Part shown: piece after piece, positions 1 through 8,607 of the stretch | Layout: every line of letters begins with the position of its first letter | Numbering within the stretch: the stretch's first letter is position 1 | DNA from: Sneathiellales bacterium | Lineage (GTDB): Bacteria > Pseudomonadota > Alphaproteobacteria > Minwuiales > Minwuiaceae | Direction: 5' to 3' | DNA: 38,823 nucleotides | Assembly (NCBI GenBank): GCA_026992315.1 | Contig: JALXAG010000237.1 | Coordinates: 1-38,823, forward strand | Program-made: the position numbers and the translations under genes | Notes under the pieces: model-generated | Database searches by the model: none | What the model saw: only the letters and a program-made list of their open reading frames with translations | Told to the model about the DNA's origin: nothing

Positions 1-241
1 GGATACCGATATGTCGTTCCTCGGGGGCGATCGCGGTCAGATCCGCCCCGTCGAGGCTGGCCCGCCCCGTAACCGTGAAATCGGGCCCCAACCCGCCGCA
101 GAGAAAGGCAAGAAGCGAGGATTTGCCACTGCCGCTCGGCCCCATCAGGGTAACGATCTCGCCCGCATCGACCCGCAGGCTCAGCGGCCCGAGCAACGGG
201 CGGCCATGCAGCAGCAGGCAGATCTCCTCCAGTTCCAGCAT
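1..241 (-). CDS. ynjD: YnjD-like ABC transporter ATP-binding protein (partial, 3' end outside window)
   Basis: The first 80 codons of an ABC ATPase, read leftwards from ATG at 241-239 and cut by the window edge. The protein starts [18 protein letters not shown] and carries a clear Walker A motif, GPSGSGKS, near residue 40; the Q-loop, signature and Walker B lie outside. It follows the two-domain permease at 299-2002 by 57 bp on the same strand and completes a substrate-binding protein / permease / ATPase set of the E. coli YnjBCD type. It would energise import by that transporter at the inner membrane. Family assignment rests mainly on the neighbours, because the visible part is generic. Confidence 0.85.
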   Translation of the reverse strand, partial: MLELEEICLLLHGRPLLGPLSLRVDAGEIVTLMGPSGSGKSSLLAFLCGGLGPDFTVTGRASLDGADLTAIAPEERHIGI

Positions 242-298
242 TGAGGCCGTGCTCCTGTTTTCTCGCCTGGTTTACGAATCAGAGGTCCGATCGGGACA

Positions 299-2002
299 TC
301 AGCGGCTCACCTGCATGGCGCGACGGCGGCGATACAACAATGCCGGCACGATCTGTGCCAGGGCAAAGACGGCGAAAGGCAGCACCGCCTGCAACAGCGC
401 ATAAACGCCGATGGTACGCCGGTTCCCTCCCGCCGCCAGGCTGACCGCTTCCGTCGTCAGGGTCGGCACCCGCCCGGCCCCGGCAAAAACCGTGGCCAGA
501 TATTGCCCCATGCTGACGGCAAAGCCAACGGCAAGGGCAATCAGCACCGGGCGCAGCATCATCGGCAGGCGAATCCGCCAGAACACCCGCCAGGGCGGCG
601 CCCCCAATGTTGCCGCCGTCAGACTGTAGCGGCGGTCCTGGCGGCGCCAGGCTTCGGCCAGGGACAGGAAGACATAAGGCAGCACGAATACCAGATGCAT
701 CCAGATTACCGCCAGCCAGCTGCCGTCGAGCGTCAGGACGACGAACAACATCTGCGCCCCGAAGAGAAACGCGATCTGCGGCACCAACAGCGGCAGATAA
801 AGAACGTAAAGCCCGTTATAGCCGCCCTTGCGCGGATGGCGGAATTCATATTCCAGGCAGGCGATGGTCAGAATGGCAGCGATCAGGGCGGTGATCAGGC
901 CGATGCCGACACTGTTGAGGAACACCCAGTTTCCCGCATTGCCGTAGCGTATCCAGGCATCTGCCGTCCAGCGGGCAGGCAACAGGTCGGGGAAACGCCA
1001 GCTACGGGCGAAGGACCATATGGCCATGGACAAAAAACCGGCAACCGCCAGCCCGGTACTTGCCGCAACGGCCGCCGCGCTCAGCCACGACACCGGCTTT
1101 TCGGCAAAACGGCGGTGGCCGGAGGCGATCCACCACCGGCCGATATGGGCCAACAGCCGCTCCATGCCAAGCCACAGCGCCACCGCCACGGCTGAAAGGG
1201 CGAATTGCAGCAGCGCCCCGGCCGAGGCCATGAAGCGCATCGACAGATCGGGATCGGAAAACCAGCCCATGATCATGACGGCAAGGGTCGGCGGTCGGGT
1301 CGGCCCCAGAATGAGGCTGACATCGACCACCGAGGTCGAAAAGACCAGCACCGCCAGAACCGGCAGACGCAGATGCGCATAGAGGCTCGGCAACACCCCC
1401 TTGAGCCAGGCGGCGACGGGTCCGTAGCCGAAAGAACGGGCGAGAACGCGCAGATGTGCCGCAGGCACGTGGTTGAGCGCCGCCAGCATCATCAGAAACA
1501 AATAGGGAATTTCCTTGACCGCCAGCGCCGCCACCAGGCTGAGGCCCCAGCCGTCCTGCACCGTCAGCAGATCGGGCGGGCGCTGCCAGCCCGTCAACCA
1601 GGGCGAGACGATGCGAAACAGCCAGCCGCTGGGGCTGAGCAAAAAGAGCATCCCCAGCGCCACGGTCACATGCGGCACCGACAGAAGCGGCGAAAGCAGT
1701 CGCTGAAACCGGCGAAAGGCCGGCCGGCCGTGCCAGGCGGCCGTGAACAGAACGACGACAAGGGTGCTGACGGCGGTGGCGGCCAGACCGCTGAACAGCG
1801 ACAATGCCACCGCCCGCCATACCCCCGGCCAATGGATCAGCCGGTGCCAGGCATCCAGCCCGATCCTCTCGCCGCCCAGAACCGGCAGATAGCCGAAGGC
1901 GGGCAATACCGTTCCCGACAGCCCGGCAACGATCGGAAACAGCAGCAGCAGCAGGGTCAGACGCGGCGCCCAGCGCAGCAGTGGCCCGTCCCCCTTAACC
2001 AT
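299..2002 (-). CDS. ynjC: YnjC-like ABC transporter permease with two fused permease domains
   Basis: A 567-residue, very hydrophobic protein with about twelve predicted membrane segments in two homologous halves (roughly residues 10-280 and 300-560). This is the fused architecture of YnjC, ThiP and FbpB-type importers. Each half has an EAA-like cytoplasmic loop: AALNHVPAAHLRVLARSFG in the first and LAEAWRRQDRRYSLTAATLG in the second. The start is ATG at 2002, 47 bp after ynjB stops; the ribosome site is weak, so coupling to ynjB translation is possible. It forms the inner-membrane channel for the YnjB-type binding protein and is energised by the partial ATPase downstream. The substrate is not known for this family; ThiP-like thiamine transport is only an analogy. 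Confidence 0.87.
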   Translation of the reverse strand: MVKGDGPLLRWAPRLTLLLLLFPIVAGLSGTVLPAFGYLPVLGGERIGLDAWHRLIHWPGVWRAVALSLFSGLAATAVSTLVVVLFTAAWHGRPAFRRFQRLLSPLLSVPHVTVALGMLFLLSPSGWLFRIVSPWLTGWQRPPDLLTVQDGWGLSLVAALAVKEIPYLFLMMLAALNHVPAAHLRVLARSFGYGPVAAWLKGVLPSLYAHLRLPVLAVLVFSTSVVDVSLILGPTRPPTLAVMIMGWFSDPDLSMRFMASAGALLQFALSAVAVALWLGMERLLAHIGRWWIASGHRRFAEKPVSWLSAAAVAASTGLAVAGFLSMAIWSFARSWRFPDLLPARWTADAWIRYGNAGNWVFLNSVGIGLITALIAAILTIACLEYEFRHPRKGGYNGLYVLYLPLLVPQIAFLFGAQMLFVVLTLDGSWLAVIWMHLVFVLPYVFLSLAEAWRRQDRRYSLTAATLGAPPWRVFWRIRLPMMLRPVLIALAVGFAVSMGQYLATVFAGAGRVPTLTTEAVSLAAGGNRRTIGVYALLQAVLPFAVFALAQIVPALLYRRRRAMQVSR

Positions 2003-2049
2003 GTCCGTGCCGGCTTCCCGCTTCCGCCCATGGCGCGGTCATGGGGAAA

Positions 2050-3273
2050 TCAGCCGTTCTGACCGTAGCGACGCTGCCATTCCGCCTCCAGCCGGGTCAT
2101 CCAGCTCGGATGCGGCTCGGGCAGCACCTTGCCCAGCTCCGCCGGGGACAGGGTGGCGATACCGCGGGGCAGCGCCTCGAACAGGGCCCGGGCATCGGGC
2201 GGCAGCTTGTCCATGGCCAGAACCGTGCTGTCCCCCCAATAGCGGGCATCCTGCTTGCGGGCCTGCGCCTCCGGCGACATCAGGAAATTGGCCACGACCA
2301 TCGCCCCTTCCTTTGCCCGGGCATTGAAGGGGATGGCGACGAAATGGGTGTTGCCGATGGTGCCCCCTTCCAGCACGAAGGTGCGCACGGTATCGGGCAG
2401 TTCGCCCTTCTCGATGGCATTGGAGGCATCGGCCGGATGAAAGGACAGGGCGATATCCACCTCGCCATCGCCGAGAAGCTGTTTCAGCGCCGGGCCGTTC
2501 TTGGGCAGAACCGCCCCCTTGCGCCACATCAGCGGATGCAGCGCATCGAGATAGGGCCACAGAGGCGCCGTTACCCGGGCGAAATCGGCATCGTCAGCCA
2601 CCGGGCGCTGCAGGGCGGCACGATCCTCGGTCAGTCCGATCAGCGCCTGTTTCAGAAAGGTGGAGCCGAGAAAATCCGGCGGTTGCGGATAGGAAAACCG
2701 CCCCGGATTGTTCCGGGCCCATTCCAGCAGCGCCGGAATGGAACGGGGCGGGGTCTCGATGGCGGCAGTATCGTACATGAACAGGAACTGCGCCATGCCC
2801 CAGGGGGCTTCCAGCCCGTCCGTCGGCACGGTGAAATCATTGCGGGTCGTCGGCTTGTTTTCGACATCGACATATTTGAAATTGGGCAGGGATTCGGCAA
2901 AAGGACCGAACAACAGCCCCTTTTCCTTCATCGAAGCGAAATTCTCGCCATTGATCCAGATAAGATCGATGGAACCGTCCGCGGTTTTCCCTGCCGCCTT
3001 TTCGGCAATGACGCGGGCGACGGCATCGGCCGTATCGGTCAGCTTGACATGGCGCAGGGTCACGCCGAAACGCTGCTTTACCTGCTGGCCGACCCAGGCG
3101 ATATAATCGTTGATGGTTTCCGACCCGCCCCAGGCGTTCCAGTAAACGGTCTGGCCGCGGGCCTTGGCCTTGACGTTTTGCCAGTCGAAGGCTTCTGCTG
3201 CCCGCCCCTGCGCCGGCACAAGCAAAACCGCCAGCGACAATACCGAAAACAATACCGAAAGCACCGAACGCAT
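2050..3273 (-). CDS. ynjB: YnjB-like ABC transporter substrate-binding protein
   Basis: A periplasmic solute-binding protein of 407 residues. I chose ATG at 3273 because a strong ribosome site (AGGGAGGAGA, 3278-3287) lies just upstream and the protein then opens with a clean signal peptide (MRSVLSVLFSVLSLAVLLV...AEA). The longer reading back to 3399 lacks both. Landmarks recalled from the YnjB family (COG4134) are TVYWNAWGGSETINDYIAWV after the signal, SIDLIWINGENFASM, GRFSYPQPPDFLGSTFLKQA, GGTIGNTHFVAIPFN and, near the end, LPEPHPSWMTRLEAEW. It sits between a phosphotransferase gene (3383-4459, 109 bp upstream) and the fused permease. Ligand unknown. Confidence 0.88.
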   Translation of the reverse strand: MRSVLSVLFSVLSLAVLLVPAQGRAAEAFDWQNVKAKARGQTVYWNAWGGSETINDYIAWVGQQVKQRFGVTLRHVKLTDTADAVARVIAEKAAGKTADGSIDLIWINGENFASMKEKGLLFGPFAESLPNFKYVDVENKPTTRNDFTVPTDGLEAPWGMAQFLFMYDTAAIETPPRSIPALLEWARNNPGRFSYPQPPDFLGSTFLKQALIGLTEDRAALQRPVADDADFARVTAPLWPYLDALHPLMWRKGAVLPKNGPALKQLLGDGEVDIALSFHPADASNAIEKGELPDTVRTFVLEGGTIGNTHFVAIPFNARAKEGAMVVANFLMSPEAQARKQDARYWGDSTVLAMDKLPPDARALFEALPRGIATLSPAELGKVLPEPHPSWMTRLEAEWQRRYGQNG

Positions 3274-3382
3274 CACATCTCCTCCCTGTTCCGGCCACGA
3301 ATAAACGCCGTGGCATCTGCTGTTTCTTACGCGTCCGGCCGGCACTTTGCCAGTGCCGGAACGCCCTGTCACACGGTTTTGA

Positions 3383-4459
3383 TCAACCCGCCCCGGCATC
3401 GGCCCAACGGGCCAGGGGCCGCCCCGGCGCCCAGTCCCGGCAGCGTTCCATCACCGCCGGTTCGAGATAGTGATCGACCCGCCCGCGAACGTGATCGACC
3501 AGCGCATCGCTGCTGTTATCCCGCGACCAATCCTCCCCGTCGCCGCTGCCGGTGCTTCTTCTGTCGCTCAGCACCCGCCATTTGGCGCACCAAGTCACCG
3601 ACCACAGCCACATCAGCGCCCTGAGCGGCAAGAGCAATGCCCGCCATGATTGCGCCAGCCGGGGCGGCACGCGACACATCCACCGGCGATAAAAAGCGAC
3701 CACCTCCCGGTCATCGAGATCGGCGCGAATATGCATATCCCAGCTTGTCGAGGTGTAGAGACTGGCATGGGCCAGGTCCAGCGGCGGCGCGCCGTAGCGG
3801 GCTTTTTCCAGATCGACCAGGACGGCGCGTCCGTCATTGCGGAGCAGGAAATTGCCGGGATGGGCATCGAAGGCAACCAGGCAGGGCTGCCCATTCCCAG
3901 CATGGCGAAGGGCATCCTGCACCATGGCAAAGGTTTTCTCGATCTGCGTCAGCGCCGCCGCTGCCAGGCCGGCGCGCGGCAGAAAGGCTGCCTGGGCGGA
4001 AACCTCCGCCACAACGGCCTGTAGCGGATCGGCCGGGGCCAGCAACGGCGCCCGTGCCGCTTGCGCCGGCAAAGGCAGGGCGTGAATGGCCGCCAGCGCA
4101 TCGGCCAGCGCCGCCATATCCCGCGGCAGACGGGGCGGGCGGCCATCGATATGATCGACGATCAGCCCGCCGCGCGGCAAATGGGACGAAGGCGGCAGAA
4201 TGCCATGCAACGCCGGGCTGTGCCCCGCCGGGGCGGCACGGGCAAAGCAGGCCTGCTGATAACGCAGGTTTTCGCCGGCGCCGAGATTCATCTGACTTTG
4301 CTTCGGTATGCGCGCCAGCAAGCCGCTGTCGCCGAGGCGGAAATGGGCATGGGCCAGTCCCGTATCGGGCAAGGGAGAGATTTCACCCTCGGCCAGGGCG
4401 CAGAAAGCGCGACTTTCCCGAAGGGCCGCGCGCAAGGATATGCTCAGTTCATCGCACAT
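3383..4459 (-). CDS. APH/choline-kinase-family phosphotransferase
   Basis: About 358 residues with the fold signature of the aminoglycoside phosphotransferase / choline-thiamine kinase family (PF01636). The catalytic loop reads LVAFDAHPGNFLLRN, with the Asp and Asn of the Brenner motif kept, although the usual leading His (HGDxHxxN) is replaced. It is followed by the metal-binding strand AVLVDLEKARYGAPPLDLA. The N-terminal lobe is divergent. ATG at 4459 is chosen; an in-frame GTG at 4483 is an alternative and neither has a convincing ribosome site. It is the first gene of a likely operon with ynjBCD, so it may phosphorylate what that importer brings in. That is inference. A resistance role is not suggested by the context. 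Confidence 0.75.
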   Translation of the reverse strand: MCDELSISLRAALRESRAFCALAEGEISPLPDTGLAHAHFRLGDSGLLARIPKQSQMNLGAGENLRYQQACFARAAPAGHSPALHGILPPSSHLPRGGLIVDHIDGRPPRLPRDMAALADALAAIHALPLPAQAARAPLLAPADPLQAVVAEVSAQAAFLPRAGLAAAALTQIEKTFAMVQDALRHAGNGQPCLVAFDAHPGNFLLRNDGRAVLVDLEKARYGAPPLDLAHASLYTSTSWDMHIRADLDDREVVAFYRRWMCRVPPRLAQSWRALLLPLRALMWLWSVTWCAKWRVLSDRRSTGSGDGEDWSRDNSSDALVDHVRGRVDHYLEPAVMERCRDWAPGRPLARWADAGAG

Positions 4460-4549
4460 GCAGCCAAGGTAGATTTTTCTCACCCCACAGCAAGGGGCAG
4501 CAAAAGGCGCTCATACCGATTTCATCGTCACGGGGAATACGGATGGGTC

Positions 4550-4578
4550 TTGATCGGCAGCCAAAAGCGGATTACATA
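4550..4578 (+). promoter_or_regulatory. Putative sigma-70 promoter of tRNA-Gly
   Basis: TTGATC (4550-4555) and TACATA (4573-4578) are separated by exactly 17 bp, and the tRNA begins 11 bp after the -10 element. Spacing and position fit a housekeeping promoter driving the tRNA. Confidence 0.6.
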
Positions 4579-4588
4579 TGCCGCTGAA

Positions 4589-4662
4589 GCGGGTGTAGCT
4601 CAATGGTAGAGCAGGAGCTTCCCAAGCTTAAGACGAGGGTTCGATTCCCTTCACCCGCTCCA
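4589..4662 (+). tRNA. tRNA-Gly (anticodon CCC)
   Basis: A 74-nt cloverleaf with encoded CCA. The acceptor stem GCGGGTG (4589-4595) pairs with CACCCGC (4652-4658). The D-arm GCTCAATGGTAGAGC, the anticodon loop TTCCCAA and the T-arm with GGTTCGATTCC are all intact. The CCC anticodon decodes GGG. The outermost anticodon-stem position looks like a G-A mismatch, which does not prevent the fold. Confidence 0.95.
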
Positions 4663-4748
4663 TTCCTCCCCCGCTTCGGCCTGAATCCTTTCTGTCTTTC
4701 ACAGCCCCCTGCCTTCGGGCAATCGTCGCGAAACCGGGCTGTCATCAT

Positions 4749-4780
4749 AAAAAAAGCCCCGCCGGATACGGCAGGGCTTT
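4749..4780 (-). terminator. Rho-independent terminator of the PEP-CTERM gene
   Basis: On the minus strand AAAGCCC-TGCCG pairs with CGGCG-GGGCTTT around a four-base loop and is followed directly by a run of T. It lies 30 bp past the stop codon of the PEP-CTERM gene. Confidence 0.85.
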
Positions 4781-4809
4781 CGTCGTTTGCTGCTGGGTTA
4801 CTGTGCGTT

Positions 4810-5364
4810 TCAGGCCCGCTTGCGCCGCCGGCTCAGGCCCAGGCCAAGCAGCCCGATGCCAAGCAACGCCATGCTGGCCGGTTCGGGTACAGCCGTAGCA
4901 TTGCCCCAGGCACCGGTTTGCGCTGAACCGGAATCGTCGGGGAAAAGCTGGCCGATGGCCCATGAGCCGTCCAGAGAAGTCTGGAAGAAAAACGGCAATT
5001 CATAACCAGCGGAGAAGAAGGAAATGGAAAAATCGGACGTACCGTTACCGCCGGCCGGCAGGCTACCGCTGACCGAAAGCAGCCCCTCCGTATCCACAAA
5101 ACCGACGGGGGTACTGAGGACGATGCTGGTAGGCGCCGGATTGTAAACAAAGGAAACGACGTCCTCAAAGTTGATATTCGTCCCGGCAACATAACTGCCG
5201 GTCGTTATCAGAATGGCACTGCCGGTGCTGGGCACAGGACAGTCCTGATCGTTACACAGGCCGGAGAAAGTGAATGTCTGCGTCCCTATTGTCACGGCCT
5301 GGGCATTGAATGCCAGGGCCGACAACAGAACCGCGACGAACAGGCCACTCAGCTTGCTTATCAT
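4810..5364 (-). CDS. PEP-CTERM sorting-domain exported protein
   Basis: A 184-residue secreted protein of unknown function. Residues 1-23 form a signal peptide (MISKLSGLFVAVLLSALAFN, cut after AQA). The last 26 residues are a textbook PEP-CTERM tripartite tail: VPEPASM, a hydrophobic helix ALLGIGLLGLGL, then the basic SRRRKRA. Proteins of this type are recognised by an exosortase (EpsH/XrtA family), which cleaves near the PEP motif and is linked to exopolysaccharide production. The middle is Ser/Gly/Thr-rich and beta-like with a Cys pair (CNDQDC). An AAAGGAC ribosome site lies about 10 bp before ATG at 5364. It stands alone with its own terminator; no exosortase gene is in the window. Confidence 0.9.
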   Translation of the reverse strand: MISKLSGLFVAVLLSALAFNAQAVTIGTQTFTFSGLCNDQDCPVPSTGSAILITTGSYVAGTNINFEDVVSFVYNPAPTSIVLSTPVGFVDTEGLLSVSGSLPAGGNGTSDFSISFFSAGYELPFFFQTSLDGSWAIGQLFPDDSGSAQTGAWGNATAVPEPASMALLGIGLLGLGLSRRRKRA

Positions 5365-5668
5365 GTCACGCTAGTCCTTTGTCCCTATCGTTATTATTGA
5401 TCGTTGATCTTCAGGCTCTGCCGTCCGTCGCCATGCGGTCGTTTACGGCATATTTCCTGCCTGAAACAAAACCAAGCAATCTTTATGCCACCGCGGCAAA
5501 TATTATGATTAACAATGTGTTAAGGAAGATCGCCCCGAAGATGACATTGCGACACAAACGAAACTGTAAAGGATACCGACACCCCATCCGGCCGCGGCCG
5601 GCAGAACGGGACGCCGGGAACAGCCTTCAGAAGGTCCGGCTGGAATGCAAGGGGTGCGTGTGCCCGCC
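5365..5668. other. Intergenic region between PEP-CTERM gene and dppF
   Basis: 304 bp with no convincing gene. It holds the 5' region of the PEP-CTERM gene, with an AT-rich patch around 5455-5530, and the 3' flank of dppF. A GC-only palindrome, CCGGCCGCGGCCGG at 5588-5601, lacks a T-tract and cannot be called a terminator. Confidence 0.6.
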
Positions 5669-6682
5669 TCAGTCATAGAGATGGCAGGAAACGGCGCGCC
5701 CGTCCCCCTGCGGGTGCAATCGGGGAATATCCTGCGCGCAGCGGTCGAATGCCTTCGGGCAGCGCGGATTGAACGGGCAGCCGGGCGGCGGGGCAATCGG
5801 CGAAGGCATTTCGCCCTTGAGGATGATCCGTTCGGACACATGATCGGGATCGGCCACCGGCGTCGCCGAAAGCAGCGCCTGGGTATAGGGATGGGCGGGC
5901 GTGGAAAACACCTCCGCCGCCGGTCCGTGTTCCACCGGGCGGCCCAGATACATGACCATGACCGTATCGGCGATATAGCGCACCACCGATAAGTCGTGGC
6001 TGATGAACAGATAGGCCAGATTCAGCCGTTCCTGCAGATCGACCAGCAGATTCAGCACCTGCGCCTGGATCGACAGATCCAGCGCCGATACCGGCTCGTC
6101 GAGCACCAGAATATCCGGATCCAGCATCAGGGCCCGGGCGATGGCGATGCGCTGGCGCTGACCGCCGGAAAACATATGCGGATAACGGTTGTAATGCTCG
6201 GGCCTGAGGCCGACATTTTCCATCATTGCCATGGCCCGGCGGCGGCGTTCGGCCGCATCGAGATCGGTGTTGACCAGCAGCGGCTCCTCCAGCGCCGCGC
6301 CGATACGCTGGCGGGGGTTGAGAGATCCGTACGGGTTCTGAAAAACGATCTGAACCTTCGGACGCAGACGGGCCCGTTCCGTGCGGTCGAGCCTGGCGAC
6401 ATCCTCGCCGCCGATGATGAGAGAACCCGAACTCGGCGCTTCGATCATCGTCACCAACCGCGCCAGGGTGGATTTGCCGCAGCCGCTTTCGCCGACCACC
6501 GCCAGCGTCCGCCCGCGCTGCAGTTCGAAGCTGGCACCATCCAGCGCCTTGAGCACCGCTGCTTTCTGAAACAGACCGCCGCCGACCGGGTAATGGCGGG
6601 TCAGATTTTCCGCCACCAGAACCGTTTCCCCCGCTGCGGCTTGCCTTTTCGCCTCTTCCTTCATCGCTGCCCCGGTATTCAT
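5669..6682 (-). CDS. dppF: Dipeptide ABC transporter ATP-binding protein DppF
   Basis: 337 residues, the second ATPase of the dipeptide importer. Walker A GESGCGKS is near residue 65, Q-loop VFQNPYGSLNPRQRIG follows, then signature SGGQRQRIAIARAL, Walker B ILVLDEPVSALD and H-loop LFISHDLSVV. The C-terminal oligopeptide-transporter domain carries the HPYTQALLSATP motif and the Cys-containing GCPFNPRCPKAFDRC segment, which in relatives binds an iron-sulfur cluster. ATG at 6682 overlaps the dppD stop by 4 bp (ATGA), so translation is coupled. It is the last gene of dppABCDF. Confidence 0.95.
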   Translation of the reverse strand: MNTGAAMKEEAKRQAAAGETVLVAENLTRHYPVGGGLFQKAAVLKALDGASFELQRGRTLAVVGESGCGKSTLARLVTMIEAPSSGSLIIGGEDVARLDRTERARLRPKVQIVFQNPYGSLNPRQRIGAALEEPLLVNTDLDAAERRRRAMAMMENVGLRPEHYNRYPHMFSGGQRQRIAIARALMLDPDILVLDEPVSALDLSIQAQVLNLLVDLQERLNLAYLFISHDLSVVRYIADTVMVMYLGRPVEHGPAAEVFSTPAHPYTQALLSATPVADPDHVSERIILKGEMPSPIAPPPGCPFNPRCPKAFDRCAQDIPRLHPQGDGRAVSCHLYD

Positions 6683-7692
6683 GCCACCTCGCCCTTACTG
6701 TCTGTGCCTTCACCGGGATGGCCCGTCGGATGCCCGTCCACCAGCGGATAGTGGCACAAGGCCTCTCCGAGATCGGCGGAGGCCGCTTTCGGTGCCACCC
6801 GCCGGCACAGATCGGTGGCATAACGGCAGCGCGGTGAAAACAGGCATCCCTGCGGACGGTCGAACTGCCCGGGCACCACGCCGGGTATATAGGCGAGGCG
6901 CTTGCCCTTCGCCCGCTCCGGCAGGGCATCGAGCAGGGCCCGGGTATAGGGATGATGGGGGTTATGGAACAGTCCCTTGATGTCCTGCCCTTCCACCTTC
7001 TGGCCGGCATATTGCACCGATACGCGCTGCGCGGTTTCGGCCACCACCCCCATGTCGTGGGTGATCAGCACCAGCGCCATCCCCGTATCGCGCTGCAGCT
7101 TCAGCAGCAGATCGAGGATCTGGGCCTGAATGGTCACATCCAGCGCCGTCGTCGGTTCGTCGGCGATCAGCAGCTTCGGCTGGCAGGCAATGGCCATGGC
7201 AATCATTACCCGCTGGTTCATGCCGCCGGAGAGCTGATGCGGAAAGGCAGACAGGCGCTTTTCCGGGGCAGGCAGACCGACCTGGCGGAACAGTTCGATG
7301 ATCCGCTCCCGGCGTTGTTTGCGGTTCAGGTCGAGATGGGTCTTCAGCGCTTCATCCACCTGAAAGCCGATGGTGAAGCAGGGGTTGAGGCTGGTCATCG
7401 GCTCCTGAAAGATCATCGCGATATCCTTGCCGATGATCCTGCGCCGCCGATCGGCGCTCATGCCGAGGATATCCTGTCCGGCAAAGGTCATGACATCGGC
7501 GGTGATCGTCGCCGTCCAGGGCAGCAGCCCCATGACCGCCAGCATCGCCACCGACTTGCCGGAACCGGATTCCCCGACCACGGCCAGCACCTCGCCCTCG
7601 TCGACATGCATCGACACACCGTCGACGGCACGGAAACGGCCATGGGCGGTGGCGAATTCCACCGTCAGATTGCGGATTTCAAGTAGCGCCAT
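6679..7692 (-). CDS. dppD: Dipeptide ABC transporter ATP-binding protein DppD
   Basis: 337 residues from ATG at 7692, preceded by a GGAGGTCC ribosome site inside the end of dppC. The frame stays open far upstream, but the homologous region starts at [13 protein letters not shown]. It has Walker [10 protein letters not shown]-loop [16 protein letters not shown], signature [16 protein letters not shown] (a typical DppD variant), Walker [14 protein letters not shown]-loop LITHDMGVV, and the C-terminal [12 protein letters not shown] plus GCLFSPRC segment. It pairs with DppF to power the DppB/DppC channel. Confidence 0.95.
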   Translation of the reverse strand: MALLEIRNLTVEFATAHGRFRAVDGVSMHVDEGEVLAVVGESGSGKSVAMLAVMGLLPWTATITADVMTFAGQDILGMSADRRRRIIGKDIAMIFQEPMTSLNPCFTIGFQVDEALKTHLDLNRKQRRERIIELFRQVGLPAPEKRLSAFPHQLSGGMNQRVMIAMAIACQPKLLIADEPTTALDVTIQAQILDLLLKLQRDTGMALVLITHDMGVVAETAQRVSVQYAGQKVEGQDIKGLFHNPHHPYTRALLDALPERAKGKRLAYIPGVVPGQFDRPQGCLFSPRCRYATDLCRRVAPKAASADLGEALCHYPLVDGHPTGHPGEGTDSKGEVA

Positions 7693-7694
7693 GA

Positions 7695-8606
7695 TCAGGA
7701 CCTCCGCAGCTTGGGATCCAGCGCATCGCGCAGCCCGTCGCCCATCAGATTGATGGCCAGAACCGTCAGCAGGATGGCAACCCCCGGAAAGGTGACCACC
7801 CACCATGCGCGCAGGATGAATTCGCGTGCCTCGGCCAGCATGGTGCCCCATTCCGGCGTCGGCGGCTGGGCCCCCATGCCAAGAAAGCCGAGCGCGGCGG
7901 CATCGAGAATGGCGGTGGAAAAGGACAGTGCCGCCTGCACGATCAGCGGCGACAGGCAATTGGGCAGGATGGTGATGAACATCAGCCTGAGCGGCCGCAC
8001 CCCGGCAACGCGCGCCGCCGTGACGTAATCCTTCGATTTCTCGCCCATCACGGCGGCACGGGTCAGGCGGACGTAATGCGGTTGCTGCACGATGGCGATG
8101 GCGATCATGGCATTGATCAGGCTGGGGCCGAGAATGGCAACCAACGCCAGGGCCAGCAGCAGCGAGGGAAAGGCGAGAATGATATCCATCACCCGCATGA
8201 CCGCAGTGTCGAGCCATCCGCCCGCATACCCCGCGATCATGCCGATAATGATGCCGACAAACAGCGACAGCGAAACGACGATCACGCCGACGAACAGCGA
8301 AAAGCGGCTGCCGTATATCAGCCGCGAAAGCATGTCGCGGCCCACCGCATCGGTGCCGAGAATGAAACGCCAGTCGCCGCCTTCCTGCCAGACGGGCGGC
8401 GCCAGAAAGGCATCGCGGAACTGTTCCGTCGGACCGTAAGGGGCAATCAGATCGGCGAAGACGGCCAGCAATACGATAAGGGAGAAAAAGCACAGCCCGA
8501 TCACCGCCCCGCGGTTCTCGCTAAAATAGCGCCAGAATTCGGCCAGCAAGGCCAGCCGCCCGGCATCGCGGCTGTCGATCGGTTCCGCTGACGTGATATC
8601 GCTCAT
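7695..8606 (-). CDS. dppC: Dipeptide ABC transporter permease DppC
   Basis: 303 residues with an N-terminal cytoplasmic stretch and about six membrane helices. The segment LGTDAVGRDMLSRLIYGSR is the hallmark of DppC/OppC permeases, and the coupling EAA-type loop reads YVTAARVAGVRPLRLMFITI. It starts one base after the dppB stop region and ends 2 bp before dppD begins. It forms the inner-membrane pore with DppB. Confidence 0.95.
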   Translation of the reverse strand: MSDITSAEPIDSRDAGRLALLAEFWRYFSENRGAVIGLCFFSLIVLLAVFADLIAPYGPTEQFRDAFLAPPVWQEGGDWRFILGTDAVGRDMLSRLIYGSRFSLFVGVIVVSLSLFVGIIIGMIAGYAGGWLDTAVMRVMDIILAFPSLLLALALVAILGPSLINAMIAIAIVQQPHYVRLTRAAVMGEKSKDYVTAARVAGVRPLRLMFITILPNCLSPLIVQAALSFSTAILDAAALGFLGMGAQPPTPEWGTMLAEAREFILRAWWVVTFPGVAILLTVLAINLMGDGLRDALDPKLRRS

Positions 8607-8607
8607 C

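Noticed and set aside
299-2062. Long plus-strand open frames opposite ynjC and ynjB
   Set aside because: Gln/Arg/Pro-rich translations without domains, created by high GC codon bias on the opposite strand; the minus-strand genes have clear families.
4460-4588. TPP or other riboswitch upstream of the phosphotransferase/ynjBCD operon
   Set aside because: No CUGAGA thi-box core or other recognisable riboswitch element was found.
5588-5601. GC palindrome CCGGCCGCGGCCGG as terminator of the dpp operon
   Set aside because: No loop of reasonable size and no T-tract.
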